Assembly (NCBI GenBank): GCA_001570385.1
Contig: BBYL01000010.1
Coordinates: 124,001 to 188,000 of the forward strand
Direction of reading: 5' to 3'
Source: Microtetraspora glauca
GTDB taxonomy: Bacteria; Actinomycetota; Actinomycetes; Streptosporangiales; Streptosporangiaceae
Length of the DNA: 64,000 bases
The notes beneath the pieces are model-generated. The model was not told where the DNA came from. It ran no database searches and saw only the letters and a list, made by a program, of their open reading frames with translations. Shown piece after piece: positions 48,002 through 56,039 of the stretch (position 1 is its first letter; each line of letters opens with the position of its first letter). The position numbers and the translations under genes are program-made.

Positions 48002-48826
48002 TCAGGCGCCGGATCCGGCGAGGGCGCGGACGGCGTCGATCACCTGGGGGATGCGCGATCCCGTGACGGTCGGGCCGTGCGCGGTCGTGATGGCGGTGAT
48101 GTCAAGCGCCGCGACCACGTCCACGGACGGCCCGAACTTCCGGGGATCGAGCCACGCGTGCCAGGGACTCATGCCACCGCCGAACGCCCGCACCGACTCC
48201 AGATAGCGGGTCAGCGGAAGGTCCTCCGCGTCCGCGGTGATGCTCGGGACCAGCGCGCCGAAGCAGTCGGCGGCCCAGTAGACCCCGCTCCGGTCGTCAT
48301 AGAGCCCGTACGTCCCCGAGGCGTCGTACAGCGGAGGCCGTACGGCGGTGAGCGTCCGGTCCCCCGCGTCGAACGACCCGCCGTCGGCGATCCACCGCGT
48401 ACGGCCCGGGGGCGGCTCGAACGAGTGCCGCAGCCGCAGGGCCGTCTCGGTTCCGGTGACCAGCGTGGCCGCCGGGCACAGGTCCAAGGTCGTGAGGAGG
48501 TTGCCCACGTGATCGGCGTCGCCGTGGCTGATGAAGATCCACCGGACGTCCTCCGGTTCGACGACGGAGAACACGTCCTGGAGCCACCGGTCGCGGTGGA
48601 TCGGAGCGCCGGTGTCCACGATGACCGGCTCACGGCCCGTGATCACCATCGAGTTGGTGTGGCGGAACCCCGCTCCGGCCTGGTCGACGCATGGGATGAG
48701 CACGACGTCCGGAGCCACCCGGCGCGGCCCGAGCAGGACTTCCGGGCGGGACTCATCCGATCGGTGGGCGGGGACGTCCTTCGGCACCGGCCGCGTCTCC
48801 GGGTACCCGTCGTTGTTTCCTGTCAT
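48002..48826 (-). CDS. Metallo-beta-lactamase-fold hydrolase
   Basis: A 274-residue protein with ISHGDADHVGN, a form of HxHxDH in which the second His is replaced by Asp; a His-containing SPWHAWLDP and TTAHGPT supply further ligands. The replacement resembles FprA/ODP-type oxygen-binding diiron proteins (HxExD/HxDxD variants), so a redox or atypical hydrolase role is possible. ATG 48826 (MTGNNDGYPETRP) is preferred; the frame is open 33 nt upstream. It starts 60 nt after the AfsR-like regulator gene, same strand, so may be co-transcribed. Confidence 0.72.
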   Translation of the reverse strand: MTGNNDGYPETRPVPKDVPAHRSDESRPEVLLGPRRVAPDVVLIPCVDQAGAGFRHTNSMVITGREPVIVDTGAPIHRDRWLQDVFSVVEPEDVRWIFISHGDADHVGNLLTTLDLCPAATLVTGTETALRLRHSFEPPPGRTRWIADGGSFDAGDRTLTAVRPPLYDASGTYGLYDDRSGVYWAADCFGALVPSITADAEDLPLTRYLESVRAFGGGMSPWHAWLDPRKFGPSVDVVAALDITAITTAHGPTVTGSRIPQVIDAVRALAGSGA

Positions 48827-48886
48827 GACGACAGGGTCTCCGGATGGTCTTGTCCACACCTTGGCGCGCGCTTGCTCGGCCGCGCG

Positions 48887-51800
48887 TCAGCCCACCCGGG
48901 CGAGGAGTTCGCGTACGGGGGCCTCGTAGAGCACGGCCCCCGACCTGGCGACGAGGTCGAGCGCGGCCCCCAGGTGCCGGGACGCGGCCTCGTCGTCGCC
49001 CAGTCCGAGCGCCAACCTGCCGAGGCACAGGTCGGCCACCGACCAGCCGAGCAGGCGCCCCCCACTCGGAGCGAGCCGCCGGTAAAGCGCCCGGGAGGCG
49101 GCGGCGTCCCCCAGCTCCAGACACGCCTCGCTCAACAGGTCGGGGATGAACCGGTAGGCGAGGTCGCCCTCGATGGCGGCGAAATCGGCACGCGACAGGT
49201 CCGCGAGGACACCGGCGGCCTCGGCACGCCTGCCGACGTCCAGCAGTGCGGCACATCGCAGGACCATCCACCCCGCCTGGCCCGGCCGGATGGCCAGCAT
49301 CTCCTCGGAAAGGGCGAGCGCCCGCCCCGCCTCACCCCGTACGCGGAGCACGAGGCAGCGGAACACCTGCTCGCGTACCGCCGCGTCGTCCCTGCCCAGG
49401 GCACCTTCGGGATGGACGCGGGCCGACTCCTCCGCCTCGGCGAGTGCATCGTCCAGATCGCCCCGCATGTACGCGCGGATGGCGGCGAGCCACGCGGCCA
49501 GGCTGAGCAGCGCCGGCTGGCGGATCCGCCTGGCGGTCTCGCGCAGCCAGGCGAGAAGCGGCTCCGCCGTCTCCGACTCACCCTGTTTGACCAGCTCGTA
49601 GTAGTCGGCCTCCCGAGCGAGCCATTCGGAGACGAGGTCGCCCGTCCGCCGGGCCACCTCCGCCATCTCGTCGATGACCGCCTGCCGATCGGCGTGCGTG
49701 GCGACGCCCCGCGACAGGATCTCCTGCGCGCTGAGCCCGCGCAGGAGGGACCGGTCGTCGCCCCTGTCCCTGGCCTCCCGTACGGCCTCCGCCGCGAGCG
49801 CGACGCTGTCCCCGACCGGCCGGGTGAAGGAGCCGGTGACGGCGGCGGCGGCGAGAAGCTGGGGGCGCCACGGCGAGTCCGCCCCGGCATGCGCGCGCAG
49901 GGCCCTCTCGATACGCCCGGCGAGCGCGTCTCCCGCCACCCACTCCTCGTACATCGCCCAGGCCAGCGGATCGGAGAAGCCGAGCACGGCGCGGGCCAGC
50001 CGCTCGTCGTCGCCCAGCGACTCGGCGATCTCGGCGGCCTCGTCCAGGGAGGCGCGTACCCGGATGCTCATTCCGGCCGCCGACTGCGCCTCGGCCAGGT
50101 CGAGCAGCAGGTCGCACTTCAGCGCGAGATCGGTGACCGGCAGCTGCCCGGTCAGCAGGACGGCGTGGCGCAGGTGCTCGGCGGCGTCCTCGTACGCGAA
50201 CTGGGCCGTGGCGTGCGCCGCCGCCTGACGCGCGTACTCGATGGCCTTGCCCGCCATCCCGGCGATGACCAGGCCCTCCCGGTAGTGGTGCGCGAGCTCC
50301 GCCAGGTGGGTGCCCCGCCGTTCGAGCACGGCGGCCACGCGGGCGTGCAGGCGCCGGCGGCGAAGCGGCGCGAGCCCGTCCCTGAGCACGTCGCGGACGA
50401 TGTCGTGGGCGAAGCGGTAGACCAGCCCGCGTTCGGTCAGCAGGCGTGCCTGGACGGCCGCGTCCAGCACGTCGAGCACCTGGTCGTGGGGCGTGTCGAC
50501 CACGTCGAGCAGGACCCCGACCTCGGCCTCACGACCCAGCAGCGCCGCGGCGGAGAGCACGTCGGGTGTGCCCGGCGGCATCGCCGCCATCCTGCCGCGC
50601 AGCACGTCCGCGATCGCACCCGGCGCGTCCTCGCCGAGATGGACCACCTCGCCCAGGAAGAAGGGGTTGCCGCCGGTCTTCCTGGCCACGTCGGCGGCCC
50701 TGCCCGCGTCGGCTCCGGCGCGTTCGAGGTATTCGGCGATGGCGTCCTCCCGCAGGCCCCCGAGGGTGACGCGTTCGACATGCGGAAGCCGTATGAGGGT
50801 GGACAGGGCTCTGGCCAGCGGCTCCGCCACCTCGGTGTCACGATAGGTGGCCACCACGGTCAGTTCCGGGCACGACCGGGTGGCGGCGAGGAACTCCAGC
50901 AGGCGAAGCGACGAGGCGTCGGCCCACTGAAGGTCGTCAAGGATGATCAGCACCGCCCCGTGGCCGCCGACCAGCCGGGCGAACGCCTCGTACAAGGCGA
51001 ACTCGCCGGTCGCTCCGGTGATCTCGGCCAGTTCTCCGCTCCTGCCGGTCAGCTCACGTACGGCCTGCGCCCACGGCCAGTACGGCGGGGCGCCGGTGCC
51101 GTCCCAGCAGCGCCCGAAGACGACCGTGCGGGCGTGTCGCGCGGCGTCCTCGGCGAGGCTGGTCTTGCCGATGCCCGGCTCTCCCGCGATGAGGACGATC
51201 CGGTGGCCGCCGGAGGTGATGGCCCGGCGCAGCACGTCCGCCTCCGCCGCCCGCCCGATCAGCCGCGTCGGCGGCACGGCCCCGGTGCGCGCGGTGCCGG
51301 ACTCCGTCCCCGCCACCTGCTCCGCCGAGCCGTTCGCCCCCGGCCGTGTCGCGTCGATCGCCGGAGCGACGGACGTGGAATCCGGGATGAGCGTGGGGCC
51401 CCGCATCGCCGCAGGGTCCGGCATGAGCGCGGGGTCCTGCGAGAGGATCCGCCGTTCCAGTTCCCGCGAGCGGGGGTCGGGGTCGAGACCGAGCTCGTCG
51501 ACGAGCATCCGGCGCCCGTCGGCGAGCAGGGCGAGCGCGTCCACCTGCCGTCCCGCCTGATAGAGGGCGTGCGCCGTGATCCTGCGCAGCCGTTCGCGCA
51601 GTGGTTGGTCGGACAGCAGCCGGGCCAGTCCCGGCGCGAGTTCCGGCCCCATGCCGAGAACGAGTTCGGCCTCGGACGCGTCCTCGATGACCGTGAGCCT
51701 GAGCTCGGTCAGATGGTTGATGTCGTCTCGCGCCCAGGGTTCTTCCTCGAAGCCGGAGAGAGGGGCACCGCGCCATTCGGCGAGCGCGCGCCGCAGCTCT

Positions 51801-52186
51801 CCGGCTCCCTCGGCGTACTCGCCTGTGCTGAGCAGCCGCCGTCCCGTGGTGATCCGCTCCTTGGCCCTGCCCAGGTCGTACGCGCCGTCGGGCATGGCGA
51901 GCGCGTATCCGCCGGGCCTGCTGACCAGCACGGACGGGCTGTCCCTGCGCGGACGGCCGGGTTCGAAGACACGGCGCAGCTTGGAGATGTACGCCTGGAC
52001 CGTGTTGACGGCCCGCGGAGGCGGCTCCTCGGGCCACAGCGCGCCGATGATCCCGGCGACGTTGACCGGCCGGGGTGCGGCCAGCATGCAGAGTGCGAGC
52101 ACGGCCCGCTGCTGGGACGGGCCCGTGTCGAGAACCATCCCGTCGTCCCCGATAACGGACACCGGGCCGAGCAGCCGGAACTCCAC
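48887..52186 (-). CDS. AfsR/SARP-family regulator with AAA/STAND ATPase and TPR-like domains
   Basis: A 1099-residue protein. Residues 1-95 are an OmpR-like winged helix (MEFRLLGPVSVIGDDG, VNTVQAYISKLRRVFE), and residues 100-250 the BTAD domain. After a variable linker comes an ATPase with Walker A LIAGEPGIGKTSLAEDAA and Walker B LIILDDLQWADASSLRLLEF. The rest is helical TPR-like repeat. This is the large SARP (SARP-LAL) layout, which activates secondary metabolism or stress genes in actinomycetes. No large biosynthetic cluster lies in the window. The metallo-hydrolase gene follows on the same strand. Confidence 0.92.
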   Translation of the reverse strand: MEFRLLGPVSVIGDDGMVLDTGPSQQRAVLALCMLAAPRPVNVAGIIGALWPEEPPPRAVNTVQAYISKLRRVFEPGRPRRDSPSVLVSRPGGYALAMPDGAYDLGRAKERITTGRRLLSTGEYAEGAGELRRALAEWRGAPLSGFEEEPWARDDINHLTELRLTVIEDASEAELVLGMGPELAPGLARLLSDQPLRERLRRITAHALYQAGRQVDALALLADGRRMLVDELGLDPDPRSRELERRILSQDPALMPDPAAMRGPTLIPDSTSVAPAIDATRPGANGSAEQVAGTESGTARTGAVPPTRLIGRAAEADVLRRAITSGGHRIVLIAGEPGIGKTSLAEDAARHARTVVFGRCWDGTGAPPYWPWAQAVRELTGRSGELAEITGATGEFALYEAFARLVGGHGAVLIILDDLQWADASSLRLLEFLAATRSCPELTVVATYRDTEVAEPLARALSTLIRLPHVERVTLGGLREDAIAEYLERAGADAGRAADVARKTGGNPFFLGEVVHLGEDAPGAIADVLRGRMAAMPPGTPDVLSAAALLGREAEVGVLLDVVDTPHDQVLDVLDAAVQARLLTERGLVYRFAHDIVRDVLRDGLAPLRRRRLHARVAAVLERRGTHLAELAHHYREGLVIAGMAGKAIEYARQAAAHATAQFAYEDAAEHLRHAVLLTGQLPVTDLALKCDLLLDLAEAQSAAGMSIRVRASLDEAAEIAESLGDDERLARAVLGFSDPLAWAMYEEWVAGDALAGRIERALRAHAGADSPWRPQLLAAAAVTGSFTRPVGDSVALAAEAVREARDRGDDRSLLRGLSAQEILSRGVATHADRQAVIDEMAEVARRTGDLVSEWLAREADYYELVKQGESETAEPLLAWLRETARRIRQPALLSLAAWLAAIRAYMRGDLDDALAEAEESARVHPEGALGRDDAAVREQVFRCLVLRVRGEAGRALALSEEMLAIRPGQAGWMVLRCAALLDVGRRAEAAGVLADLSRADFAAIEGDLAYRFIPDLLSEACLELGDAAASRALYRRLAPSGGRLLGWSVADLCLGRLALGLGDDEAASRHLGAALDLVARSGAVLYEAPVRELLARVG

Positions 52187-52493
52187 TCAGTCACTCCCCT
52201 GGTCGTACTGCGCCCGACTTTATCCAGATATCGCCGGATCCCGCGGCGCCGGGCGGCCGGTGAGCGGACGGTTGGCGACAGACCCGGTGGACGGTGACAA
52301 GGCCGGTGGTCGGGTGATGGCCGGATCAGGCGGCGGTGATGGCCGGGCCCGTGACGGCGGACCGAGCGGGTGATGGTCGAGCCGCGTCGGGAAAGCGCCC
52401 AGAGTGGACATCCCGGGCCAGATGCCCCGTCAGGAGCGGGGCATGCCCGCGGAGTCCTCGTTCTGTCGGAGCCGCTCGGCATGATCTGGGTGC
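52187..52493. promoter_or_regulatory. Divergent intergenic region, regulator/PNPOx-like genes
   Basis: A 307-bp gap. It holds several GGTGATGG steps (about 52314-52376) of unknown meaning and must carry the regulator's promoter; the A/T-rich patch near 52210-52225 is the best place for it. No gene is supported here. Confidence 0.35.
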
Positions 52494-52949
52494 ATGACAT
52501 GGTGGCAGGATTTCGAGAACGAGGCGCCCGAAGTCGCCGCGCGGGTGCGCGCACGGTTCGAGAGCGCGAAACACTGCACGCTGGCGACGCTCCGCAAGGA
52601 CGGCTCTCCTCGGATCAGCGGCACCGAAGTCGGCTTCTCCGGTGGTGATCTGCGGCTCGGCAGCATGCCCGGATCACTGAAGGCCCTCGATCTCCGCCGT
52701 GATCCGCGCTTGGCGCTCCACGGCCCCATGAGCGACATGCCTGAGGAGAATCCCAGCGCCTATCCGGGCGATGTCAAGATCGCCGGAATCGCGCACGAAC
52801 TGGGTGATCCGGCGCAGTTGACGGAGTCCCACTTCTTCCGAATCGAGATCACCGAGGTGGTGCTGGTCCGGGTCGCCGAGACCAATGACCATCTGGTGAT
52901 CGAGAGCTGGCATCCCGGTCGCGGCCACGAAACACGGACGCGTCGCTGA
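52494..52949 (+). CDS. Pyridoxamine 5'-phosphate oxidase-like flavin/F420-type protein
   Basis: A 151-residue split-barrel protein. ESAKHCTLATLRKDGSPRIS and LRLGSMPGSLKALDLRRDPRLALHG are the usual first strands and phosphate-binding segment of the PNPOx-like superfamily, which binds FMN or F420. The C-terminal half supplies FFRIEITEVVLVRVAE. No dedicated pathway genes are adjacent; function is likely reduction or binding of a small substrate. The stop codon lies at the beginning of a 44-bp tandem repeat array. Confidence 0.82.
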   Translation: MTWWQDFENEAPEVAARVRARFESAKHCTLATLRKDGSPRISGTEVGFSGGDLRLGSMPGSLKALDLRRDPRLALHGPMSDMPEENPSAYPGDVKIAGIAHELGDPAQLTESHFFRIEITEVVLVRVAETNDHLVIESWHPGRGHETRTRR

Positions 52950-53079
52950 GATCACACCAGCCGCGCCGGGGCCACGCCGGACGCGCTGTTTAAGATCACG
53001 CAGACCGCGCTGGGGCCACGCCGGACGCACTGTTTGAGATCACACCGGCCTTCCTGGGGGTCACGCCAGACGCGGAAGC
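52948..53079. repeat. Three-copy 44-bp tandem repeat
   Basis: Copies start at 52948, 52992 and 53036, each opening with (GA/AA)GATCAC and containing GGGGCCACGCCGGACGC or a close variant. The first two are most alike; the third is more diverged. The array begins on the stop codon of the PNPOx-like gene and ends about 45 bp before the next gene. Confidence 0.85.
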
Positions 53080-53125
53080 GGATGCGCGTAGTTGGTTCTC
53101 CGTTTCATTTGGATGTGGATGGTCG

Positions 53126-53569
53126 GTGTTCAAGCGCTCGGTTCGTTTTTGGTGGATCACCGCGATCCTCGTCTCCGCACTGCCGTACGCTCTGCCGGCT
53201 CTGGGAGGCACCGGCATCGGCCTGTGCCCGATTCAGGGAGGCGAGGAGCGGTACGTGGGCTTCGATCTGCCGATCTTCGGGCTGGTGTACGCGGGCATCG
53301 GGTCGGTTCTGCCGCTGCTGCTGCTCGTGTCGGCTCTGGCCACGCTCAAGGCGAGTCCTGCCATGCACCGCATCCTGGCCTGGCTGGGGGCGGGCAGCGC
53401 TCTGATCGCGGTTGCCGCCTACGCGCTTCACTCCGCGCTGTTCATTACCTATTGCCCGTCCAACGTGGCCGGGCCGTGGCTCCCGCCGCTGCTCTTCGTC
53501 GCAGTCGCCGGGTGCCTCGTCATCGCGGACCTGGCCAGGCGTCGAGGCATGCCCGCAAATGATGCCTGA
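53126..53569 (+). CDS. Small integral membrane protein, unknown function
   Basis: A 147-residue protein with four hydrophobic segments (about 8-28, 48-70, 80-105 and 118-138) and short loops. Two Cys lie outside predicted segments (GLCPIQGGEE and ITYCPSN), possibly forming a disulfide. The GTG start at 53126 gives MFKRSVRFWWITAIL. No family is recognised. It follows the 44-bp repeats. Confidence 0.65.
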   Translation: MFKRSVRFWWITAILVSALPYALPALGGTGIGLCPIQGGEERYVGFDLPIFGLVYAGIGSVLPLLLLVSALATLKASPAMHRILAWLGAGSALIAVAAYALHSALFITYCPSNVAGPWLPPLLFVAVAGCLVIADLARRRGMPANDA

Positions 53570-53672
53570 GCACCGCCTCTGAGAACGGCCCGAGCCTGTC
53601 GTGGAGCCGGCGTGGGAGGCAGGGGTACGCCGCATCGTCGTGCTGTCGCCCGTCACTGTCAGCCGATGACGG

Positions 53673-54097
53673 TCATCGCATGATCGTTCGTTCGGGGTCT
53701 CGTCTGAGGACGGGTTTGGTGGTCTTGGCGGCGGGGGCGTCGTCCCAGTCGGCGAGCAGGGTGGTGACTGACGTGTTTGGCGGGCAAGGCGGTGCGTCGG
53801 AGGAAGTCCAGCGTCGTCCCCGTCCCACCCGATGTCGGCGACGCATTCGTGGCCGATCGTGAACGGCCCACGGAAAGGCACGTCTCCGCAGCTCGACCCG
53901 ACGACCGGGTCGACGAGTCCGAGCCTCATCCCGGCCTGCAGCGCGCGGGACACCGGCCGATGGAGCGGAAGGATGTCCCCGTCACAGCGGCCGGCCAGGA
54001 ACGGGCGGACGATCGCGTCACCGGGTCCGGTCAGGACGGGGGCGTCGCGTTCCCGCCAGGAGAGCGTGCCACTGCGCAGGAAGACCAGTTCCCTCAC
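53673..54097 (-). pseudogene. Zinc-dependent alcohol dehydrogenase, internally deleted
   Basis: From GTG 54097 (GAAGGG upstream) the frame reads VRELVFLRSGTLSWRERDAP, then DAIVRPFLAGRCDGD and PFTIGHECVADIG: the start of a Zn-dependent medium-chain dehydrogenase, including the GHE metal site. Within about 20 codons similarity ends. In another frame TTLLADWDDAPAAKTTKPV to the TGA at 53673 matches the usual C-terminal end of the same family. The middle of the gene (roughly 230 codons, including the NAD domain) is gone and the halves are out of frame, so it cannot make an enzyme. Confidence 0.7.
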
Positions 54098-54122
54098 GCG
54101 GCGCCCTTCGCCGGCGCAGCCA

Positions 54123-54139
54123 GATCCGCGTAGCGGATC
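54123..54139. promoter_or_regulatory. Inverted repeat upstream of the dehydrogenase pseudogene
   Basis: GATCCGC-GTA-GCGGATC, 7-bp perfect arms, 26 bp before the pseudogene's GTG. It is probably the old operator of that gene. Confidence 0.45.
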
Positions 54140-54431
54140 ACCGATCCGGCCGCGCGCCGCCCCCGCCGAGCGACCGGGTCCAGGTCGAGCTCTCCTCCTT
54201 CGCCCCTGCCGCGCCGATCCTTGACGGTGCCTACGGAGACACGGCCGGGATGGTCCGGCCCGAACGCAGGAACTACCGGGCAGAATCCCGACATGTCGGG
54301 CCAGGCATCCGTCGGTAGGATGGGAGATGTCCCGGTGCCGCGCGCGGCCGTCTAAGCCATACGTTCGTGCCCGGCATATACATGTGCTAACTTGGGGCCT
54401 GTTGCAGTTGTGGTACCCATAAACTCTGTGT

Positions 54432-54471
54432 GCACCTGACGGGATGTGACCTTCAGGTGCATTTTTGTTTT
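54432..54471 (+). terminator. Intrinsic-terminator-like hairpin inside the cspA leader
   Basis: GCACCTGA (54432-54439) pairs with TCAGGTGC (54453-54460) and is followed immediately by ATTTTTGTTTT. This is a textbook rho-independent terminator, rare in such G+C-rich DNA. It lies about 90 nt upstream of the cspA ATG, same strand, with no gene between. It either ends a short upstream transcript or acts as an attenuator of cspA. Confidence 0.7.
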
Positions 54472-54560
54472 CTCTGGGATCTCCGGATGGGTTCATCACA
54501 GCGACGCCGGGTCCGTGCAGTGCGGTTTCCGGCTCTGCACCTGTTCAAAGGGAGATCGAC

Positions 54561-54764
54561 ATGGCAACTGGAACCGTGAAGTGGTTCAACTCGGAAAAGG
54601 GCTTCGGCTTCATCGAGCAGGACGGCGGCGGCCCCGACGTCTTCGCTCACTACTCCAACATCGCCGCCCAGGGCTACCGGGAGCTGCAGGAGGGCCAGAA
54701 GGTGTCCTTCGACATCACGCAGGGCCAGAAGGGCCCGCAGGCCGAGAACATCGTTCCCGCCTGA
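54561..54764 (+). CDS. Cold-shock protein, CspA family
   Basis: A 67-residue single-stranded nucleic-acid-binding OB-fold protein. Both RNA-binding motifs are intact: KGFGFIEQ (RNP1) and DVFAHYS (RNP2), after [13 protein letters not shown] 54561 follows GGGAGA. The leader is long and contains a terminator-like hairpin (54432-54471); the upstream A/T-rich segment CATATACATGTGCTAACTT (54375-54393) is the best promoter candidate. A strong hairpin follows the gene, so it is monocistronic. Confidence 0.96.
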   Translation: MATGTVKWFNSEKGFGFIEQDGGGPDVFAHYSNIAAQGYRELQEGQKVSFDITQGQKGPQAENIVPA

Positions 54765-54777
54765 ACCATGGCGCCCG

Positions 54778-54825
54778 CCACGAGCCGGGCCCTCACCTTC
54801 AACGGTCGAGGGACCCGGCTCGTGG
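54778..54825 (+). terminator. Hairpin terminator after cspA
   Basis: CCACGAGCCGGG (54778-54789) pairs with CCCGGCTCGTGG (54814-54825), extended by CCTC/GAGG inside, 13 nt after the cspA stop. It could also serve the convergent DUF305 gene. Confidence 0.75.
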
Positions 54826-54986
54826 TGTCTGTGGTCCGGGGTCGCGCATCCCCACACTCCCCCACGGTCGAGAAGCAGCGCTCTGACCACCGGAGGGACG
54901 GGTGCCGAATCACCGGGACCGCCGGCCCTTCTTCCTGAACCTCCGGTGAGGGAGATTTCGGATCCGGCGACCCGGCGCCTACCCGG

Positions 54987-55658
54987 TCACTTCAGCTTGG
55001 CGAGGTACGCCTTCATTTCCTTGATCTCGGCGGCCTGCGTGGTGACGATCGTGTCGGCCAGGGCCGTGGCCTCCGCGAACGCGCCCGACGCCCGCTCCTC
55101 CTCGGCCATCTTGATCGCGCCCTGGTGATGCTTGATCATCATCGTGACGAAGAGGCGGTCGAACGCGGACCCGTCGGCCTTGGCGAGCTTGCCGATCTCG
55201 GCCTCGGACAACATTCCCGGCATCGCGTGGTCGCGCGGGTGGGGCTCCTCACCCCAGCCGTCCAGCCATCCCTTGATGGTCCGGATCTCCGGATCCTGCG
55301 CCTCGACGATCTTCGCGGCGAGATCCCTGATCCACTGGTCGCCGGCCTGGGTCCGGGCGAGCCCCGCCATGTCGATGGCCTGGAGGTGGTGGGGGATCAT
55401 CATCTTCGCGAAGGAGACGTCCGCGTCGTTGTGTCCCGGCGCCTCGGTGGCCTCCGGGGAGGCGGAAGGCTCCTCCGGAGTGGTGGGCGTCTCCGACGGA
55501 GCGGCGGACGCGGTGCCGGCTTCGGAGGCGGACGCGGTCACGGGGGCCGAGGGTGAAGGACCCGCGGAATCCGTGCCGGAGGTGGAACACCCGGCGAGCA
55601 AGGTCAGCACGACCGTACCCGTGGCGACGGGCAGGACGATCCGGCTAAAGCTGGTCAC
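54987..55658 (-). CDS. DUF305 lipoprotein
   Basis: A 223-residue lipoprotein. The GTG start at 55658 gives a signal peptide ending in LLAGC. A Pro/Ser/Ala/Glu-rich tether of about 50 residues is followed by the DUF305 domain, a ferritin-like helical bundle with two repeats: FAKMMIPHHLQAIDMAGLA and FVTMMIKHHQGAIKMAEEE. The paired MM..HH motifs suggest copper or other metal binding; DUF305 proteins are often near copper-handling genes, but none is seen here. A TTGACA at 55739-55734 (minus strand) may be its -35 element; no good -10 follows. Confidence 0.9.
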   Translation of the reverse strand: MTSFSRIVLPVATGTVVLTLLAGCSTSGTDSAGPSPSAPVTASASEAGTASAAPSETPTTPEEPSASPEATEAPGHNDADVSFAKMMIPHHLQAIDMAGLARTQAGDQWIRDLAAKIVEAQDPEIRTIKGWLDGWGEEPHPRDHAMPGMLSEAEIGKLAKADGSAFDRLFVTMMIKHHQGAIKMAEEERASGAFAEATALADTIVTTQAAEIKEMKAYLAKLK

Positions 55659-56039
55659 TCAGGAGAAACCTTTCTCAGCGGGGCCACTATGTGGAGGACC
55701 GAAAGATGGGCAAGTGTCCATCCGTGATCCCTTTGTCAAGGACCCTACCGCGACCAGCGATCAGCGCTTCGTCACTCAGTTCGATCATGGCGGTCAAATT
55801 TCCGGTTAACCCGCTTTGGCCTCGGGATTCACCGGAACACGTTCGCTTAGTCCACGACAGAATCCCTCATTAACCGCCCTAGGGAGTAGGTGGACACCTA
55901 ACCTCTGACCATACCGAACGCGTGCGGAATACTCCGAAAGGTTTCATCCCGACGAAACCTCTGTTGACACGCACGAAACAGTGATACGTTCCGTTGGGAG
56001 CGCTCCCAAGCCGTAACACTTCGGGCCGAGGAGACCGGA
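55659..56039. promoter_or_regulatory. Divergent control region of DUF305 and LacI genes
   Basis: A 381-bp gap. Besides the LacI promoter/operator it contains an inverted repeat AGGTTTC-(8)-GAAACCT at 55939-55960, just upstream of the TTGACA at 55964, which could be a second regulator site. Confidence 0.6.
55964..56009 (+). promoter_or_regulatory. Promoter and LacI operator of the lacI-kinase operon
   Basis: TTGACA (55964-55969) and TACGTT (55985-55990) form a likely promoter with short 15-nt spacing. TTGGGAGCGCTCCCAA (55994-56009) is a perfect 16-bp palindrome with the central CG of LacI/GalR-family operators and overlaps the expected transcription start. It predicts autorepression by the adjacent LacI protein. 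Confidence 0.75.

Noticed and set aside
48887..52186. AfsR-like regulator as the pathway-specific activator of an antibiotic cluster.
   Set aside because: No polyketide, peptide-synthetase or other large biosynthetic gene set occurs in the window; only a metallo-hydrolase gene follows.
48077..52297. A 1406-codon open frame on the plus strand.
   Set aside because: It is antisense to the AfsR-like regulator and metallo-hydrolase genes, lacks any domain, and is rich in Arg, Gly, His and Gln as expected for the complement of high-G+C genes.
52948..53079. CRISPR array.
   Set aside because: The 44-bp copies are contiguous without spacers, and no cas genes are present.
53777..54224. Plus-strand ORFs over the dehydrogenase remnant.
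   Set aside because: The minus strand carries clear dehydrogenase similarity with a start and ribosome-binding site; the plus-strand frames have none.
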